From Skeletonema tropicum (lineage: Eukaryota > Bacillariophyta > Thalassiosirophyceae > Thalassiosirales > Thalassiosiraceae): DNA of 64,000 bases. The stretch is from assembly GCA_037178625.1 (NCBI GenBank), contig CM074128.1, positions 1,984,001 to 2,048,000 of the forward strand, written 5' to 3'. The notes under the pieces are model-generated. The model worked only from the letters and a program-made list of their open reading frames with translations. It was not told the origin of the DNA and made no database searches. Of this stretch, positions 21,201-32,021 are shown piece after piece. Each line of letters opens with the position of its first letter. The stretch's first letter is position 1. Both the position numbers and the translations under genes were made by a program.

Positions 21201-22067
21201 CGTACCCATAATATTATAATCACTGTCTATGTGATAATCACTGTCAACATTGACATCATCTTCAATACTATCATCATCTTCAGTGCCCCTCCGATTTGAT
21301 TTAATATTCATCTTCCTCATTCGATTTGCAACCTCTTCCTCATCCCCAGTATCACTTATTTCCGACTCGGTCCTCCGGTTGTCACTGTCGCTAATACCAC
21401 CCTTCTGATGCTGCTGCTGTTTCTTCTTCCTCCTCAATTTCTTTTGCCTCGCCCTCTGTCTCATTTCCTCCCGCTTGGTTCTCATGCGGTGCCTCTCCCT
21501 ACATCGCAAAAAGCACATCGCCACCTCTTCATAGAACAAATCATCCGCCATGGGGCCGACATTGAGAGTGTGCATTAATGCCTCGGCCAGTTCTGCGCGT
21601 TCTTCGGCAGTGCCCCCAATGCCTCCGTACTGATCGAATAGGTAGTCTTCTTCGTTGTCGTACCCAGCATCCTCGAAGGATTCGACAGAGTCGTCATCTT
21701 CTTCGGAAGGGCCGTAGGATCCAGATGCGAAGGACTCATCGTCATCATCTGTGAGGTTGGGGTTGTTAAATCTATAATTATTAGATGATCGCTGCTGTCG
21801 CTGTGCCTCATCTTCCGCGTCGCTGTACGATTGATGAGGATAATTATTCTCTTCTGTTTCATTGAAGTCTGTATTATTATTGGTGTAATTGTTGTTGTTG
21901 TTGTTGTGAGCATTATTCAAAGGATCGTTATTGTCAAAATCGCCGCCGCCGGTGCCGTCCATATCAAATTTGAGAGATTCCAATAAGTCCCGTAATGAGC
22001 CCATGGTGGGATCTCCATTGCGCGCATACCTAGCTTGGGCGGCGGGAGTATTATTGTCACTGCTCAT
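18255..22067 (-). CDS. Large TPR-DnaJ co-chaperone (DNAJC7-like)
   Basis: This is an intronless 1270-residue ORF. The first about 550 residues are low complexity: Asn-rich, then strongly acidic, with a basic Arg/Lys patch and a polyproline run ([10 protein letters not shown]) followed by Arg-Ser-Gly-Gly. From about 570 onward TPR helices appear: [57 protein letters not shown], then [20 protein letters not shown] and [20 protein letters not shown]. The J domain closes the protein (residues about 1203-1264) with HPD at 1230-1232. TPR plus C-terminal J matches DNAJC7, which links Hsp70 and Hsp90. The long disordered N-terminal half is unusual for that family. Its stop is 120 bp from the convergent SDR stop. 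Confidence 0.85.
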   Translation of the reverse strand: MSSDNNTPAAQARYARNGDPTMGSLRDLLESLKFDMDGTGGGDFDNNDPLNNAHNNNNNNYTNNNTDFNETEENNYPHQSYSDAEDEAQRQQRSSNNYRFNNPNLTDDDDESFASGSYGPSEEDDDSVESFEDAGYDNEEDYLFDQYGGIGGTAEERAELAEALMHTLNVGPMADDLFYEEVAMCFLRCRERHRMRTKREEMRQRARQKKLRRKKKQQQHQKGGISDSDNRRTESEISDTGDEEEVANRMRKMNIKSNRRGTEDDDSIEDDVNVDSDYHIDSDYNIMGTRRGRNRRRMKSSRGGFSNNNSNIDEEDGGVETADDADLSDEISSSDRDDEDSFMGGKNHPPHRRRHQQQAGTNFGDSETPLPGRVEEDMENDYEDDTAYGVYGGVNEDEDQDHNNIEEEEDEDVPVFRVNLKSDKPNNRKKGQAKKAGGGRFPPPPPPPPPPRSGGDHHGPPPAQNYDVPSSPMDMEVDEDLPNEGSYSWQETLAKGAKAAAEASAMKNDHESLRKGFNIGQSSSDSEKKSSFAPRRNKPARGDMSQAVHNRTQTLDDATEMVEETAEGGDKRKLVSSLRDEGRSHYINGAYRESVQRYTEAISAQTDGFTKSVSSFDETLAALYGNRAAALMMTGAYEGAAADCGRALQCTKDHSSGSLESGPAFRSKILCRMARACLKAGSIWDAEQAFNSAIQSAQEALALIAQSNVGADETRQAEKILNQSINDATLGLTDVRRYREALEGAAKIAAEKGVTAVADRRNSVQLLMFINSALSVSPGSMELHERKVNALASLKRWAELGNHCERLAAEMAKIDGVFKDDLSALNPFPDVRTATSLKSDFFERNPDAIDDPAPFRILSPKAVCEAVLRLPNGIIPLYLRSLRLEERYTEAAKAGTAIETHMSNSKHKSTRGNVPLAWLSNERDKLRKTMSWKEKGDGLFRKASYEKAAEKYGSCLTIDSDSTAAYDAQKSDIDDAGGRLHAVLHCNRAACLMAMKKYREAVKECTAALRIHTHYMKAMLRRGRCFARIRQYQEAVAEYERYIQLVDEAKRSPHNGININAACTFDRPVDITDAEYSKAKQELLDVKKSMRQSSNANSNTQANSKKQGGQQQWYNSQFAKAAASNAAKRKDTAGRSNAYTRKQQWDAGGVNQRRYDPFGGTSPKKTGSKKKDAPPGDSRANRTRHNNHQQPQQPPVAKNPDCHYEVLGLSVTASSAEIKKAYHKMALKYHPDKNQAEEAADIFRRVKLAYEVLGDDSTRIAYDAERRRRR

Positions 22068-22565
22068 TGTGATACTCCCCTATTATATTGGGTGGTAAGT
22101 TGTTGAGAGTATGACGTTTTTATGTGTGCTGCTGGCGCTGCTACGCTGCTACCGAATCTTTAGTGGCTAATGCTACTGAAAGCAATTGTTGTATCGATGT
22201 ACTGTAGGTGGCTGCTTAGTATGCCTCCTCCATTTCACCACGCTTTTATTTATCACGACAAACGCCAATGGCTTGGTAGTGCGGTGGTAGAGAGTTGGCT
22301 TCACTTTTTGGCCATCGAGCCGTTGCCAGATTCCAGATACAAGAAATAATAAATGAGCCTGTTTTTTCAAAAAAGGGCCAGTGGCCAGGGACCGTGCGAG
22401 GAGAGCTTTGGGGAGAAGCTTTTTTTGCGGGCCAAAAGAAAAAAGCTGCGTAAAGCTCTTTCTAAGACATTTATCTATGTCAATAAAAGAGCGTAAGCCC
22501 TCTAGCCCTTATATTATTCAAAACAGCCTTTCGTTCGCTATTTTCAGCTCAGACCCGTTCCGAGT
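22068..22565. other. Intergenic region upstream of the TPR-DnaJ gene
   Basis: About 500 bp hold the presumed promoter of the leftward TPR-DnaJ gene. I see no protein-like ORF. A tRNA-like phrase near 22,270-22,340 lacks a proper T-arm and was not called. Confidence 0.4.
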
Positions 22566-23109
22566 AAGAGAAGTACATGCCTTTGCAACCTCCTAAAAAA
22601 GTCTAAGTAGTATATACTCGTCACTTTAGGAAATAAGGAGGTACCTAAATGTGTTCGTGGTTTTGGCATCTTCGTTGGGTTTTCTCATTATGGCAATGTC
22701 TGATCACCAAGAGAATCAATTTGATCAAGAACCTTTTCACAACCACACCTTGAGTTTAAGTGACAACCACCACCACATTCATTCACAAGACATAGACATA
22801 CTCTACGAAGCCATTTACTATCACATAATTCTTCATGAAGCGAGGGGAATACTTGTAAGTAGATGGATGCAAGAGTGAAGAGATGTCTAGAGAGCCAGGA
22901 TGGTTGTTGGAGTGTACATCAACTGCACTTTTCATCTCTACTGTCACAATTGAACTCAAAACACACAATCCCAGCTCTACATACTTTGTCCTTCTTGGCT
23001 TGTTGCACACCCATCTTAGGACCAGAACCAACACCTCACGGCTACTTCTACATACTTTAGTATCAGCTGCTGGCAACAAAATAAAAGGCGAAGACGCAAA
23101 AGCAAAAGG
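22566..23109 (+). repeat. Partial direct copy of the inner part of the inverted arm
   Basis: This stretch is a diverged direct copy of 24,226-24,730, with small insertions and deletions. Shared landmarks are GAGAAGTAC...GCCTTTGCAACCTCC, AGAGAATCAATTTGATCAAG, GACATAGACATACTCTACG, and GGCAACAAAATAAAAGGCG. It stops a few bases before the left inverted arm begins. Because the same segment also lies in the right arm (inverted), three copies exist in the window. Being diverged, this copy is older than the arm duplication. Confidence 0.8.
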
Positions 23110-23116
23110 CGTCTAT

Positions 23117-23952
23117 TCCTTTGCTGATAGGTTGGAGAAAATGCAACCCTCCTCATCATCGTATGAAGAAGATACTACACGCTGTCTTTCCAGCATTGAA
23201 TTCACCACTGTAACTACAGGTTCAACAAACTGTGACAATAAGTCATCTTCGCTGGCAACAGCAACCTCCTCAATCATTTCATCTACGTGCCGCTCTTCGA
23301 GCAGTGGGATATCATTGGTGAAAATGTCACTTTGGCAAAAGCATTTCATCAGCATGTTCGCAGAAATGCACGCAGCTGTAAGACAACATTGCTCCATTGA
23401 TGTGATAAAGTTTGTGCTGGATGCAGTCGATCCCATCATCATGCCATTGTGGTATTGTTTGTCGCATTGTTGCATCAAATGTCTAGTTACCGACGTCAGC
23501 ACCGCAACAAGTAAATCTACAATGCTTGCCTGATTACTTCCATCATCATTACCAACGAAATAAATAGGCTCTCCTCTACCGCCATTGTGTACGCTCGATA
23601 ACGCCAGCTCATAGTTGGACAGCGCATATTCGACGTTCTTGGCGGTGCTCAAACAGTGCCTCTGCCAAGTGCTGCTAGGGACACCCCCATTGCCATGATT
23701 ACCGCCATTCAAGTCATCCCCAGCACTATTATTGTGCAAGGATAATTTGAGACGATTCAATGCGTTGCTGGACCTCTGGGAATGCTCAATCATCGATCCG
23801 GAGAGTGACGAAATTCTAGACTCCGTGGTGGAGGACGATTCAACGGGAACGACCCCATTTTGGAGTAAATCATCGCCCCCACTGAATTCTTGAGGGTTCA
23901 GTGAAAGGGCCAGATGGATGGCGTTGTGTAAATCGGCGATTGCTTCTTCCAT
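23117..23952 (-). pseudogene. 5' fragment of the gene at 33,477-35,528, truncated at the arm boundary
   Basis: The start codon at 23,952 and the next about 278 codons are identical in translation to the intact gene in the right arm. At about 23,117 the homology ends, and the frame adds one residue and meets a stop. The intact protein has 683 residues, so about 60% is lost. It keeps the full upstream region and could still be transcribed. It was created by the inverted duplication and is probably non-functional. Confidence 0.85.
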
Positions 23953-24751
23953 GACGATATTGCGTTGTCGCCGCCTGAATTAGATTGGTATTGTAACAAT
24001 GAGCAAGCCGATGAAGGAGGCAACCAACGTGATAACAACCTGATCATATAGACAAAAGAGTAATGAATGACTGTGGACAAGAGACCTGGGTTCGCTGTCC
24101 CCTGTCAAAAGTTCTCATCATACACGTAACGTAGGTACTGTAGTTTTTGTAACGTAAGAGTATTATTTATCTACCACCCCTACGTGAAACGTTGCTCTTG
24201 CTTGTCCTGCCTATGCCTTCTAAAAGAGAAGTACTGCCTTTGCAACCTCCTCAATCAAAAAAGTCTAAGTAGTGATCGTCACTTTGGGCTGGGAACTAAC
24301 AAGAGAATCAATTTGATCAAGAACCCTTTCACAACCATACTCTGAGTGACAACCACCACCACATTCATTCACAAGACATAGACATACTCTACGAAGCCAT
24401 TTACTATCACATACTTCTTAACGAAGCGAGGGGAATACTTGTAAGTAGATGAATGCAAGAGTGAAGAGATGTCTAGAGCCAGGATGGTTGTTGGAGTGTA
24501 TATTATCTATCAACTGCACTTTTCATCTCTACTGTCACATTCTATGGTATAATGAAACTCAAAAGACACAATCCCAGCTCTACATACTTTGTCCTTCTTG
24601 GCTTGTTGCACACCCATCTTAGGACCAGAATCTTAGGACCAGAACCAACACTTCACAGCTACTTTCTACATACTTTGATATCAGCTGCTGGCAACAAAAT
24701 AAAAGGCGAAGACGCCAAAAAAGCAAAAGGACAGAATAGACGCAAAAGATG

Positions 24752-24824
24752 CACCCTCCGTGGGGATCGAACCCACGACCACACGATTAAGAGTCGTGCG
24801 CTCTACCGACTGAGCTAGGAAGGC
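24752..24824 (-). tRNA. tRNA-Lys(CUU), left arm copy
   Basis: This 73-nt gene folds as a full cloverleaf. The acceptor pairs GCCTTCC with GGAGGGT (with wobble pairs), the D stem is GCTC/GAGC, the anticodon stem is CACGA/TCGTG with loop CTCTTAA (anticodon CTT), and the T arm is GTGGG-TTCGATC-CCCAC. The discriminator base is G. There is no intron. It is identical to the gene at 32,606-32,678. Confidence 0.93.
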
Positions 24825-25679
24825 CGAATTCAGCGATGTTCGCCAACTCGCTTCTTGCACAATTGAGTCGGATTGCAATACATTAAAACAAATATCACAT
24901 TCGGCAGAAATACACCTCGACGTGAGGCAGGGGCATCCTTTCACACTCTATGGTGTCTCGAGCAAGCTCAAGCCGACTTCATCCAAGAAGATGATGACAA
25001 TGGAAAATGACAATGCGGAGGCTAGACGTCGATGAGAGAGCGGGAATGGAAAGAATAGCGAACAAAGGGCAATCCATCCATGACAATATTGTAGCAGTTG
25101 GCTGCCACAGTAACGGTGATCATAAGGATGATAGAGGTGTTTCAGCGGGTAAAGTCTGGGACAATTCTCACTGCAAACGCTGCAATTCGGATTGGCAGCG
25201 AAATAGGATCAGTCTGCAAGCATTGTCGCTTGGAAAATGTCTCCTACAGCTTGCAAAGCTTCGAAAGATCCCAGGATGAGATGCATATTGAAAGTCGTTA
25301 AAATTCAATCATTCACAAGAAAGCAATGCTTATCACAAATCCTACCTCCAATGTTCACACTTCATACAGAAGAGCAGCGAGATATTTTGGGCTGTAAAAC
25401 TTGCTCAGTCACATGATTAAGGTCGCGGCCTTGCCTATTTTTGTACTAATTCATACGTACTACGAATTATAAACGTACTGAAGATACCTTCTGGCGAATT
25501 CACTGTGAAATACTTTTGAATTTTGATGAGACAATTATGCAGCATTGATTGTTGGCTATGAAGAAGAAGACTGAGAATGATTTGAACATAAGATTAAGAT
25601 TGCATCGAAAGACGAAGCAGGCAAGCGCTCGATTAGATTATTGACTAATCAAAAAAGAACAAGCAAGTCTGCAAATGAG

Positions 25680-28600
25680 CTTATATTGTTTCCAAGCCGA
25701 CTAAAAATGGGCCACTAGAAGCGGCTCTTGCACGTACTGACGACGGTAGATACGATTTGGTAGAATGAAGCGCAGAAGGCCAGCCCAAATTAGACCTCTC
25801 AGATCAGCTGCGAGACTATAGCTTCGCTACTACATGAGCAATCCGTGTTCGCAGTGCTAAAGAGATTGTTTAGTATCACCGCCGACTATAATGGGCCACT
25901 AGTAGCGTGGTCATGCACGTATTGACGACGATAGATACGATTTGGTAGGAATGAAGCGCAGCCGGCCAGCCCACACTGGACCTCTCAGATCAGCTGCGAG
26001 ACTGTAGCATCGCTTCTACGAATACCAGCCGTCTGAGCAGTGCTAATGTGCTTGTTTGGTATCACCGCCGACTATAATGGGCCACTAGTAGCGGGTCATG
26101 CACGTATTAACGACGATAGATACGATTTGGTAGAATGAAGCACTGCCGGCCAGCCCAAACTGGACTTCTCAGATCAGCTGCGAGACTGTAGCATCGCTTC
26201 TACGAATACCAGCCGTTTGAGCAGTGCTAAAGAGCTTGTTTGGTATCACCGCCGACTATAATGGGCCACTAGAAGTGGGTCATGCACGTATTGACGACTG
26301 ATAGATAAGATTTGGTGGAACGAAGCACTTCCGGCCAGCCCACACTAGACCTCTCAGATCAGCTGCGAAACTGTAGCATCGCTTCTACGAATACCAGCCG
26401 TCTGAGCAGTGCTAATTTGCTTGTTTGGCATCACCGCCGACTATAATGGGCCACTAGAAGTGGGTCATGCACGTATTGACGACGATAGATACGATTTGTT
26501 GGAATGAAGCACTGCCGGCCAACCCACACTGGACCTCTCGGATCAGCTGCGAGACTGTAGCATCGCTTCTATGAATGCCAGCCGTCTGAGAGCTATTGTG
26601 CTTGTTTGGTATCACCGCCGACTATAATGGGCCACTAGAAGCGGATCTTGCACGTACTGACGACGATAGATACGATTTGGTAGAATGAAGCGCAGCCGGC
26701 CAGCCCACACTGGACCTCTCAGATCAGCTGCGAGACTGTAGCTTCGCCACTACATGAGCAATCAGTTTGCGCATGTGCTAATGAGCTTGTTTGGTATCAC
26801 CGCCGACTATAATGGGCCACTAGAATTGGCTCTTGCACGTATTGACGACGATAGATACGATTCGGTAGAATGAAGCACTGCCAGCCAGCCCAAACTGGAC
26901 CTCTCAGATCAGCTTCGAGACTGTAGCATCGCTTCTGCGAATACCAGCCGTCTGAGCAGTGCTAATGTGATTGTTTGGTATCCACCGCCGACTATAATGG
27001 GCCACTCTAGAAGTGGGTCATGTACGTATTGACGACGATAGATACGATTTGGTGGAATGAAGCACTGCCGGCCGGCCCACACTGGACCTCTCGGATCAGT
27101 TGCGAGTCTGTAGCATGGCTTCTATGAATGCCAGCCGTCTGAGCAGTGCTAATGAGCTTGTTTGGCATCACCGCCGACTATAATGGGCCACTAGAAGCGG
27201 GTCATGCAAGTACTGACGACGATAAATGCGAATTCGTAGAACGAAGCACTGCACGCTGGCCCACACTGGACCTCTCGGATCAGCTGCGAGAATGTAGCAT
27301 CGCTTTTACAAATACCAGCCGTCTGAGCAGTGCTAATGAGCTTGTTTGGCATCACCGCCGACTATAATGGGCGTCTCTAGAATCGGTTCTTGCACGCATT
27401 GACGACGATAGATATGATTTGGTAGAATGAAGCGCAGCCGGCCAGCCCACACTGGACCTCTCAGATCAGCTGCGAGACTGTAGCATCGCTACTACATGAG
27501 CAATCAGTATGTGCAGTGCTAATGTGCTTGTTTTGTATCACCGCCGACTATAATGGGCCACTAGTAGCGTGTCATGCAAGTACTGACGACGATAGATATG
27601 ATTTGGTAGAATGAAGCGCAGCCGGCCAGCCCACACTGGACCTCTCAGATCAGCTGCGAGACAGTAGCTTCGCTACTACATGACCAATCAGTGTGTGCAG
27701 TGCTAATGTGCTTGTTTGGTACCACCGCCGACTATAATGGGCATCTAGAAGTGGGTCATGCACGTATTGACGATGATAGATACGATTTGGTAGAATGAAG
27801 CACTGCCGGCCAACCCACACTGGACCTCTCGGATCAGCTGCGAGACTGTAGCATCGCTTCTACGAATACCAGCCGTCTGAGCAGTGCTAATGTGCTTGTT
27901 TGGTATCACCGCCGACTATAATGGGCCACTAGTAGCGGGCCATGCAAGTACTGACGACGATAGATACGATTTGGTGGAATGAAGCACTGCCGGCCGGCCC
28001 ACACTGGACCTCTCGGATCAGTTGCGAGTCTGTAGCATGGCTTCTATGAATGCCAGCCGTCTGAGCAGTGCTAAAGAGCTTGTTTGGCATCACCGCCGAC
28101 TATAATGGGCCACTAGAAGCGGGTCATGCAAGTACTGACGACGATAAATGCGAATTCGTAGAACGAAGCACTGCACGCTGGCCCACACTGGACCTCTCGG
28201 ATCAGCTGCGAGAATGTAGCATCGCTTTTACAAATACCAGCCGTCTGAGCAGTGCTAATGAGCTTGTTTGGCATCACCGCCGACTATAATGGGCGTCTCT
28301 AGAATCGGTTCTTGCACGCATTGACGACGATAGATATGATTTGGTAGAATGAAGCGCAGCCGGCCAGCCCACACTGGACCTCTCAGATCAGCTGCGAGAC
28401 TGTAGCATCGCTACTACATGAGCAATCAGTATGTGCAGTGCTAATGTGCTTGTTTTGTATCACCGCCGACTATAATGGGCCACTAGTAGCGTGTCATGCA
28501 AGTACTGACGACGATAGATATGATTTGGTAGAATGAAGCGCAGCCGGCCAGCCCACACTGGACCTCTCAGATCAGCTGCGAGACAGTAGCTTCGCTACTA

Positions 28601-30270
28601 CATGACCAATCAGTGTGTGCAGTGCTAATGTGCTTGTTTGGTACCACCGCCGACTATAATGGGCATCTAGAAGTGGGTCATGCACGTATTGACGATGATA
28701 GATACGATTTGGTAGAATGAAGCACTGCCGGCCAACCCACACTGGACCTCTCGGATCAGCTGCGAGACTGTAGCATCGCTTCTACGAATACCAGCCGTCT
28801 GAGCAGTGCTAATGTGCTTGTTTGGTATCACCGCCGACTATAATGGGCCACTAGTAGCGGGCCATGCAAGTACTGACGACGATAGATACGATTTGGTGGA
28901 ATGAAGCACTGCCGGCCGGCCCACACTGGACCTCTCAGATCAGCTGCGAGACTGTAGCATCGCTTCTATGAATGCCAGCCGTCTGAGCAGTGCTAATGAG
29001 CTTGTTTGGCATCACCGCCGACTATAATGGGCCACTAGAAGCGGGTCATGCAAGTACTGACGACGATAAATGCGATTTCGTAGAATGAAGCACTGCTGGC
29101 CGGCCCACACTGGACCTCTCGGATCAGCTGCGAGACTGTAGCATCGCTTTTACAAATACCAGCCGTCTGAGCAGTGCTAATGAGCTTGTTTGGCATCACC
29201 GCCGACTATAATGGGCCACTCTAGAATCGGCTCTTGAACGCATTGACGACGATAGATATGATTTGGTAGAATGAAGCGCAGCCGGCCAGCCCACACTGGA
29301 CCTCTCAGATCAGCTGCGAGACTGTAGCTTCGCTACTACATGAGCAATCAGTATGTGCAGTGCTAATGTGCTTGTTTGGTATCACCGCCGACTATAATGG
29401 GCCACTAGAAGCGGGTCATGCACGTACTGACGACGATAAATGCGATTTGGTAGAATGAAGCACTGCCGGCCAACCCACACTAGACCTCTCAGATCAGCTG
29501 CGAGACTGTAGCATCGCTTCTACGAATACCAGCCGTCGGAGCAGTGCTAATGAGCTTGTTTGGTATCATCGTCGACTATAATGGGCCACTAGAAGCGGGT
29601 CATGCACGTATTGACGATGATAGATACGATTTGGTAGAATGAAGCACTGCTGGCCAGCCCACACTGGACCTCTCAGATCAGCTGCGAGACTGTAGCATCG
29701 CTTCTATGAATACCAGCCGTCTGAGCAGTTCTAATTTGCTTGTATGGTATCACCGCCGACTATAATGGGCCACTAGAAGCGGCTCTTGCACGTAGTGACG
29801 ACGATAGATACGATTTGGTAGAATGAAGCACTTCCGGCCAGCCCAAACTAGACTTCTAAGATCAGCTGCGAGACTGTAGCATCGCTTCTATGAATGCCAG
29901 CCGTCTGAGCAGTGCTAATGAGCTTGTATGGTATCACCGCCGACTATAATGGGCCACTAGAAGCAGCTCATGCACGTATTGACGACGATAGATACGATTT
30001 GGTAGAATGAAGCGTAGCCGGCCGGCCCACACTAGACCTCTCATATCAGCTGCGAGACTGTAGCATCGCTTCTATGAATACCAGCCGTCTGAGCAGTTCT
30101 AATTTGCTTGTTTGGCATCACCGCCGACTATACTGGGCCACTCTAGAAGCGGGTCATGCACGTATTGACGACGATAGATACGATTTGGTAGAATGAAGCG
30201 CTGCCGGCCAGCCCACACTAGACCTCTCATATCAGCTGCGAGACTGTAGCTTTTCTGCTACATGAGCAAC
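25680..30270 (+). repeat. Tandem satellite array, about 25 monomers of about 185 bp
   Basis: The landmark GCCGACTATAATGGGC recurs every 181-186 bp from 25,881 onward (25,881, 26,067, 26,251, 26,436, 26,617 and so on). Each monomer also carries TTGACGACGATAGATACGAT, GCCGGCCAGCCC, CTGGACCTCTCAGATCAGCT and GCGAGACTGTAGC. Monomers fall into two tail types: TACGAATACCAGCCGTCTGA, and TACATGAGCAATCAG. Edges are degenerate (25,680-25,740, and a leftover fragment at 30,299-30,331). The array has no long ORF; 73-codon ORFs at 27,146 and 28,068 are by-products. It lies between the inverted arms. Confidence 0.95.
27029..28934 (+). repeat. 922-bp higher-order duplication inside the satellite array
   Basis: About 984 bp starting at 27,029 are repeated at an offset of 922 bp (27,951-28,934) with very few differences, for example TAATGAGC against TAAAGAGC near 27,150/28,072. 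Five monomers make one 922-bp unit. Neighbouring monomers differ from each other much more, so this is a recent segmental duplication. Confidence 0.88.
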
Positions 30271-31028
30271 CTCTTTACTTCGCTACTAAACGAACTGGAT
30301 CTCTCAGATCATCTACGAGACTTTAGCAGTCACGTAAGAAAGTTCTAAGGTTTTCTTGTTAGTGATTTACCGGATGTTAGCTGTGAACTGAATGAAGATA
30401 TTTGTAAGGGACCCGCTGCTGCTGATCTCATTACTGCGAGAATGATATTTTGTGCTTCATCGTGAATCACTTAACTTTCCTGTCGATATGTTTTTTGAGA
30501 TGTTTTTGATATTTTCGCTCAAAAGAGTAAAGATTAAGTACAATATGGTTGCCAAATTAAAACAGCGTATGATAAGATGAGAGCGAGATCAAGGTGATCC
30601 AGAGACGAGGCTTAAAAAGAGGAAGTTCACTGCAATGCTGCACGTATGTAATTGCAATAATTGATACCTCCACGAGGAGTACCGGCCGCTTCCATCAACA
30701 GGCTGAGGTACAAACCTAAAACCCTCCATAACTACCAGCAAAATCCCCGTCGCGTCAATGAACCCGACACTACCACCAGAAAAGCAAATGAGGGACTTCA
30801 ATCAGCACAGATTCTACCTTGGCTACCGCGCTCAAGGGGATCTAGACACATTTATTTGCGATTAATCCTCTTTTGTTTTAATTTACATCATTGTAGACTC
30901 AATCATATCTCAGATGTAAATTCATCTGCTTGTCGATTTAATGAGCCCCTTCATTCCAGCTATCCCCGTCTTATAATACTAAGTCAATAATTTATCACTC
31001 CCCCTAAAAACGACATAAAATTTGTTGT
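30271..31028. other. Non-coding stretch between the array and the C1-FDX-like gene
   Basis: About 750 bp hold a degenerate satellite fragment at 30,299-30,331 (CTCTCAGATCA and GAGACTTTAGCAG) and otherwise AT-rich sequence. ORFs at 30,589-30,990 on both strands overlap and look like chance. I see no gene. Confidence 0.5.
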
Positions 31029-31628
31029 TTATGGGATGTCATCAACAATACGGTCTGGAACATAAACCACCATTCCATCCATCTTATCATTAATTTCCAC
31101 TTGGCTTGCCAATCGACTTTCAGGGAAAATCTCATCATCATCCCAATATGCCTCCAACATTTTCTTTTCATTTTCATGAGGTGGCTCTACAATATCAACG
31201 CCCTCATTCCCCCCCTGAAGTAAGACGTGGTCAAATCCACTCGCCGCACCCTCTCCGTATAGAGGCTCAGTCCACGTTGAACTACGAACTTTTTCCTGAG
31301 CGGGACCGCAGCTACTGGGGCCGAGGTCTACACCGTTCACATCACATGCTTCGTAGAGCGTTTGTCCAACCATGGCGGGGATAATTCTGCGCGCCCCAGA
31401 TGGATCGATAATGGTCAGCTTGACAATTTTATCAAAGACAGAGGGTGGGCCATCGTTGAATGTCGAGGACACGGCTGTTGATGGCGCAGCGGCAGCGGCC
31501 ATGCTACGTCGCGCTGCCATGGTGGCGGCAGGTGCAGAAGCAGTGGATCGACGAGCAACTCTTAAGAGGCAGGAGGAGAGCATTATTATTATTGTAATTA
31601 GTAATTTTAGAAAGTCGCCAGCTCGCAC
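31029..31628 (-). CDS. Cysteine-poor ferredoxin-like protein, complex I bridge (C1-FDX) type
   Basis: This is a 199-residue ORF, or 184 from the internal Met before LSSCLLRVARRS. The N-terminus is basic and Ala/Ser/Arg-rich, a mitochondrial presequence. From about residue 67 it follows an adrenodoxin-like 2Fe-2S fold: VKLTIIDPSGARRIIPAMVG then QTLYEACDVNGVDLG, and the late ESRLASQVEINDKMDGMVVY and VPDRIVDDIP. Adrenodoxins have four Cys ligands; here only two remain in this domain (EACD, SSCGP). Loss of ligands plus the MVV-VP...DIP C-terminus matches plant complex I ferredoxin (C1-FDX), which bridges the membrane arm and the carbonic-anhydrase domain. That family link is from memory of the plant protein and should be confirmed. 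The gene is the only coding unit between the array and the right arm. Confidence 0.65.
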   Translation of the reverse strand: MRAGDFLKLLITIIIMLSSCLLRVARRSTASAPAATMAARRSMAAAAAPSTAVSSTFNDGPPSVFDKIVKLTIIDPSGARRIIPAMVGQTLYEACDVNGVDLGPSSCGPAQEKVRSSTWTEPLYGEGAASGFDHVLLQGGNEGVDIVEPPHENEKKMLEAYWDDDEIFPESRLASQVEINDKMDGMVVYVPDRIVDDIP

Positions 31629-31850
31629 AGTTGTTAGATCTTCGTCAAGGACCGACGATGTTATTATTTCAGCACACTTTTACTTCTTGTGTTGTGGGCT
31701 CGCTCTTCATTCGCTTCGCTCGCTCTACGCTCCTCGCTTGCCGCCGACTTGCTCTTTTCGTGCGCTTGCCCGGTTTTGCGGGGACATACCTCACTCAAAA
31801 GCGCATTGAAAATTGCATAAGTAAGCGATGTATGCGGTGGATGGTCCATA

Positions 31851-32010
31851 AGGTCAAATTTGGGCTGCCCGGCAGCAGCACAAACAAACCATATCGTCCC
31901 AATCTTTATTCGCATGAGCCACTTCTAACGACCCATTATACTTGGCGGTGATAGGGTAGAAGCGAAGCTACAGCCACGTAGGTAAAGGTAGCTCATCTGA
32001 GAGGTCAAAT
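31851..32010 (-). repeat. Diverged single satellite monomer in inverted orientation
   Basis: Read on the minus strand, this segment follows the satellite monomer in order: TGAGAGG-side block, GCTTCGCTTC, ACCGCCAAGTATAATGGG, then GATATGGTTTGT and GGGCAGCCCAAATTTGACC. It is about 160 bp long and clearly older than the array units. It ends about ten bases before the right inverted arm begins. Confidence 0.7.
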
Positions 32011-32021
32011 TTGTGATATGC

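Larger units (their letters stand above)
23117..25408 (+). repeat. Left arm of a 2.29-kb near-perfect inverted repeat
   Basis: The reverse complement of this segment is present at 32,022-34,312. The two arms differ, by my reading, at one substitution beside the tRNA (24,825) and one single-base indel near 24,665, so identity is above 99%. The outer end falls inside the coding region of the gene intact at 33,477-35,528; the inner end is at TTGCTCAG, 25,401-25,408. The arm carries a tRNA-Lys gene, an unidentified conserved stretch at 24,930-25,400 and the promoter of the cut gene. Confidence 0.92.

Noticed and set aside
22262..22345. tRNA-like phrase GGTAGTGCGGTGGTAGAGAG
   Set aside because: It resembles a D arm, but no GGTTCGAxTCC T-arm or matching acceptor stem follows.
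27146..28289. Two identical 73-codon ORFs in the array
   Set aside because: They are the same satellite monomers read in one frame, 922 bp apart; neighbouring monomers break the frame.
25680..30270. CRISPR-like array
   Set aside because: The units are contiguous 185-bp satellites without unique spacers, in a eukaryotic genome.
31372..31951. Plus-strand ORFs over the C1-FDX-like gene and upstream region
   Set aside because: They overlap the real minus-strand gene or have no domain or coding-like composition.
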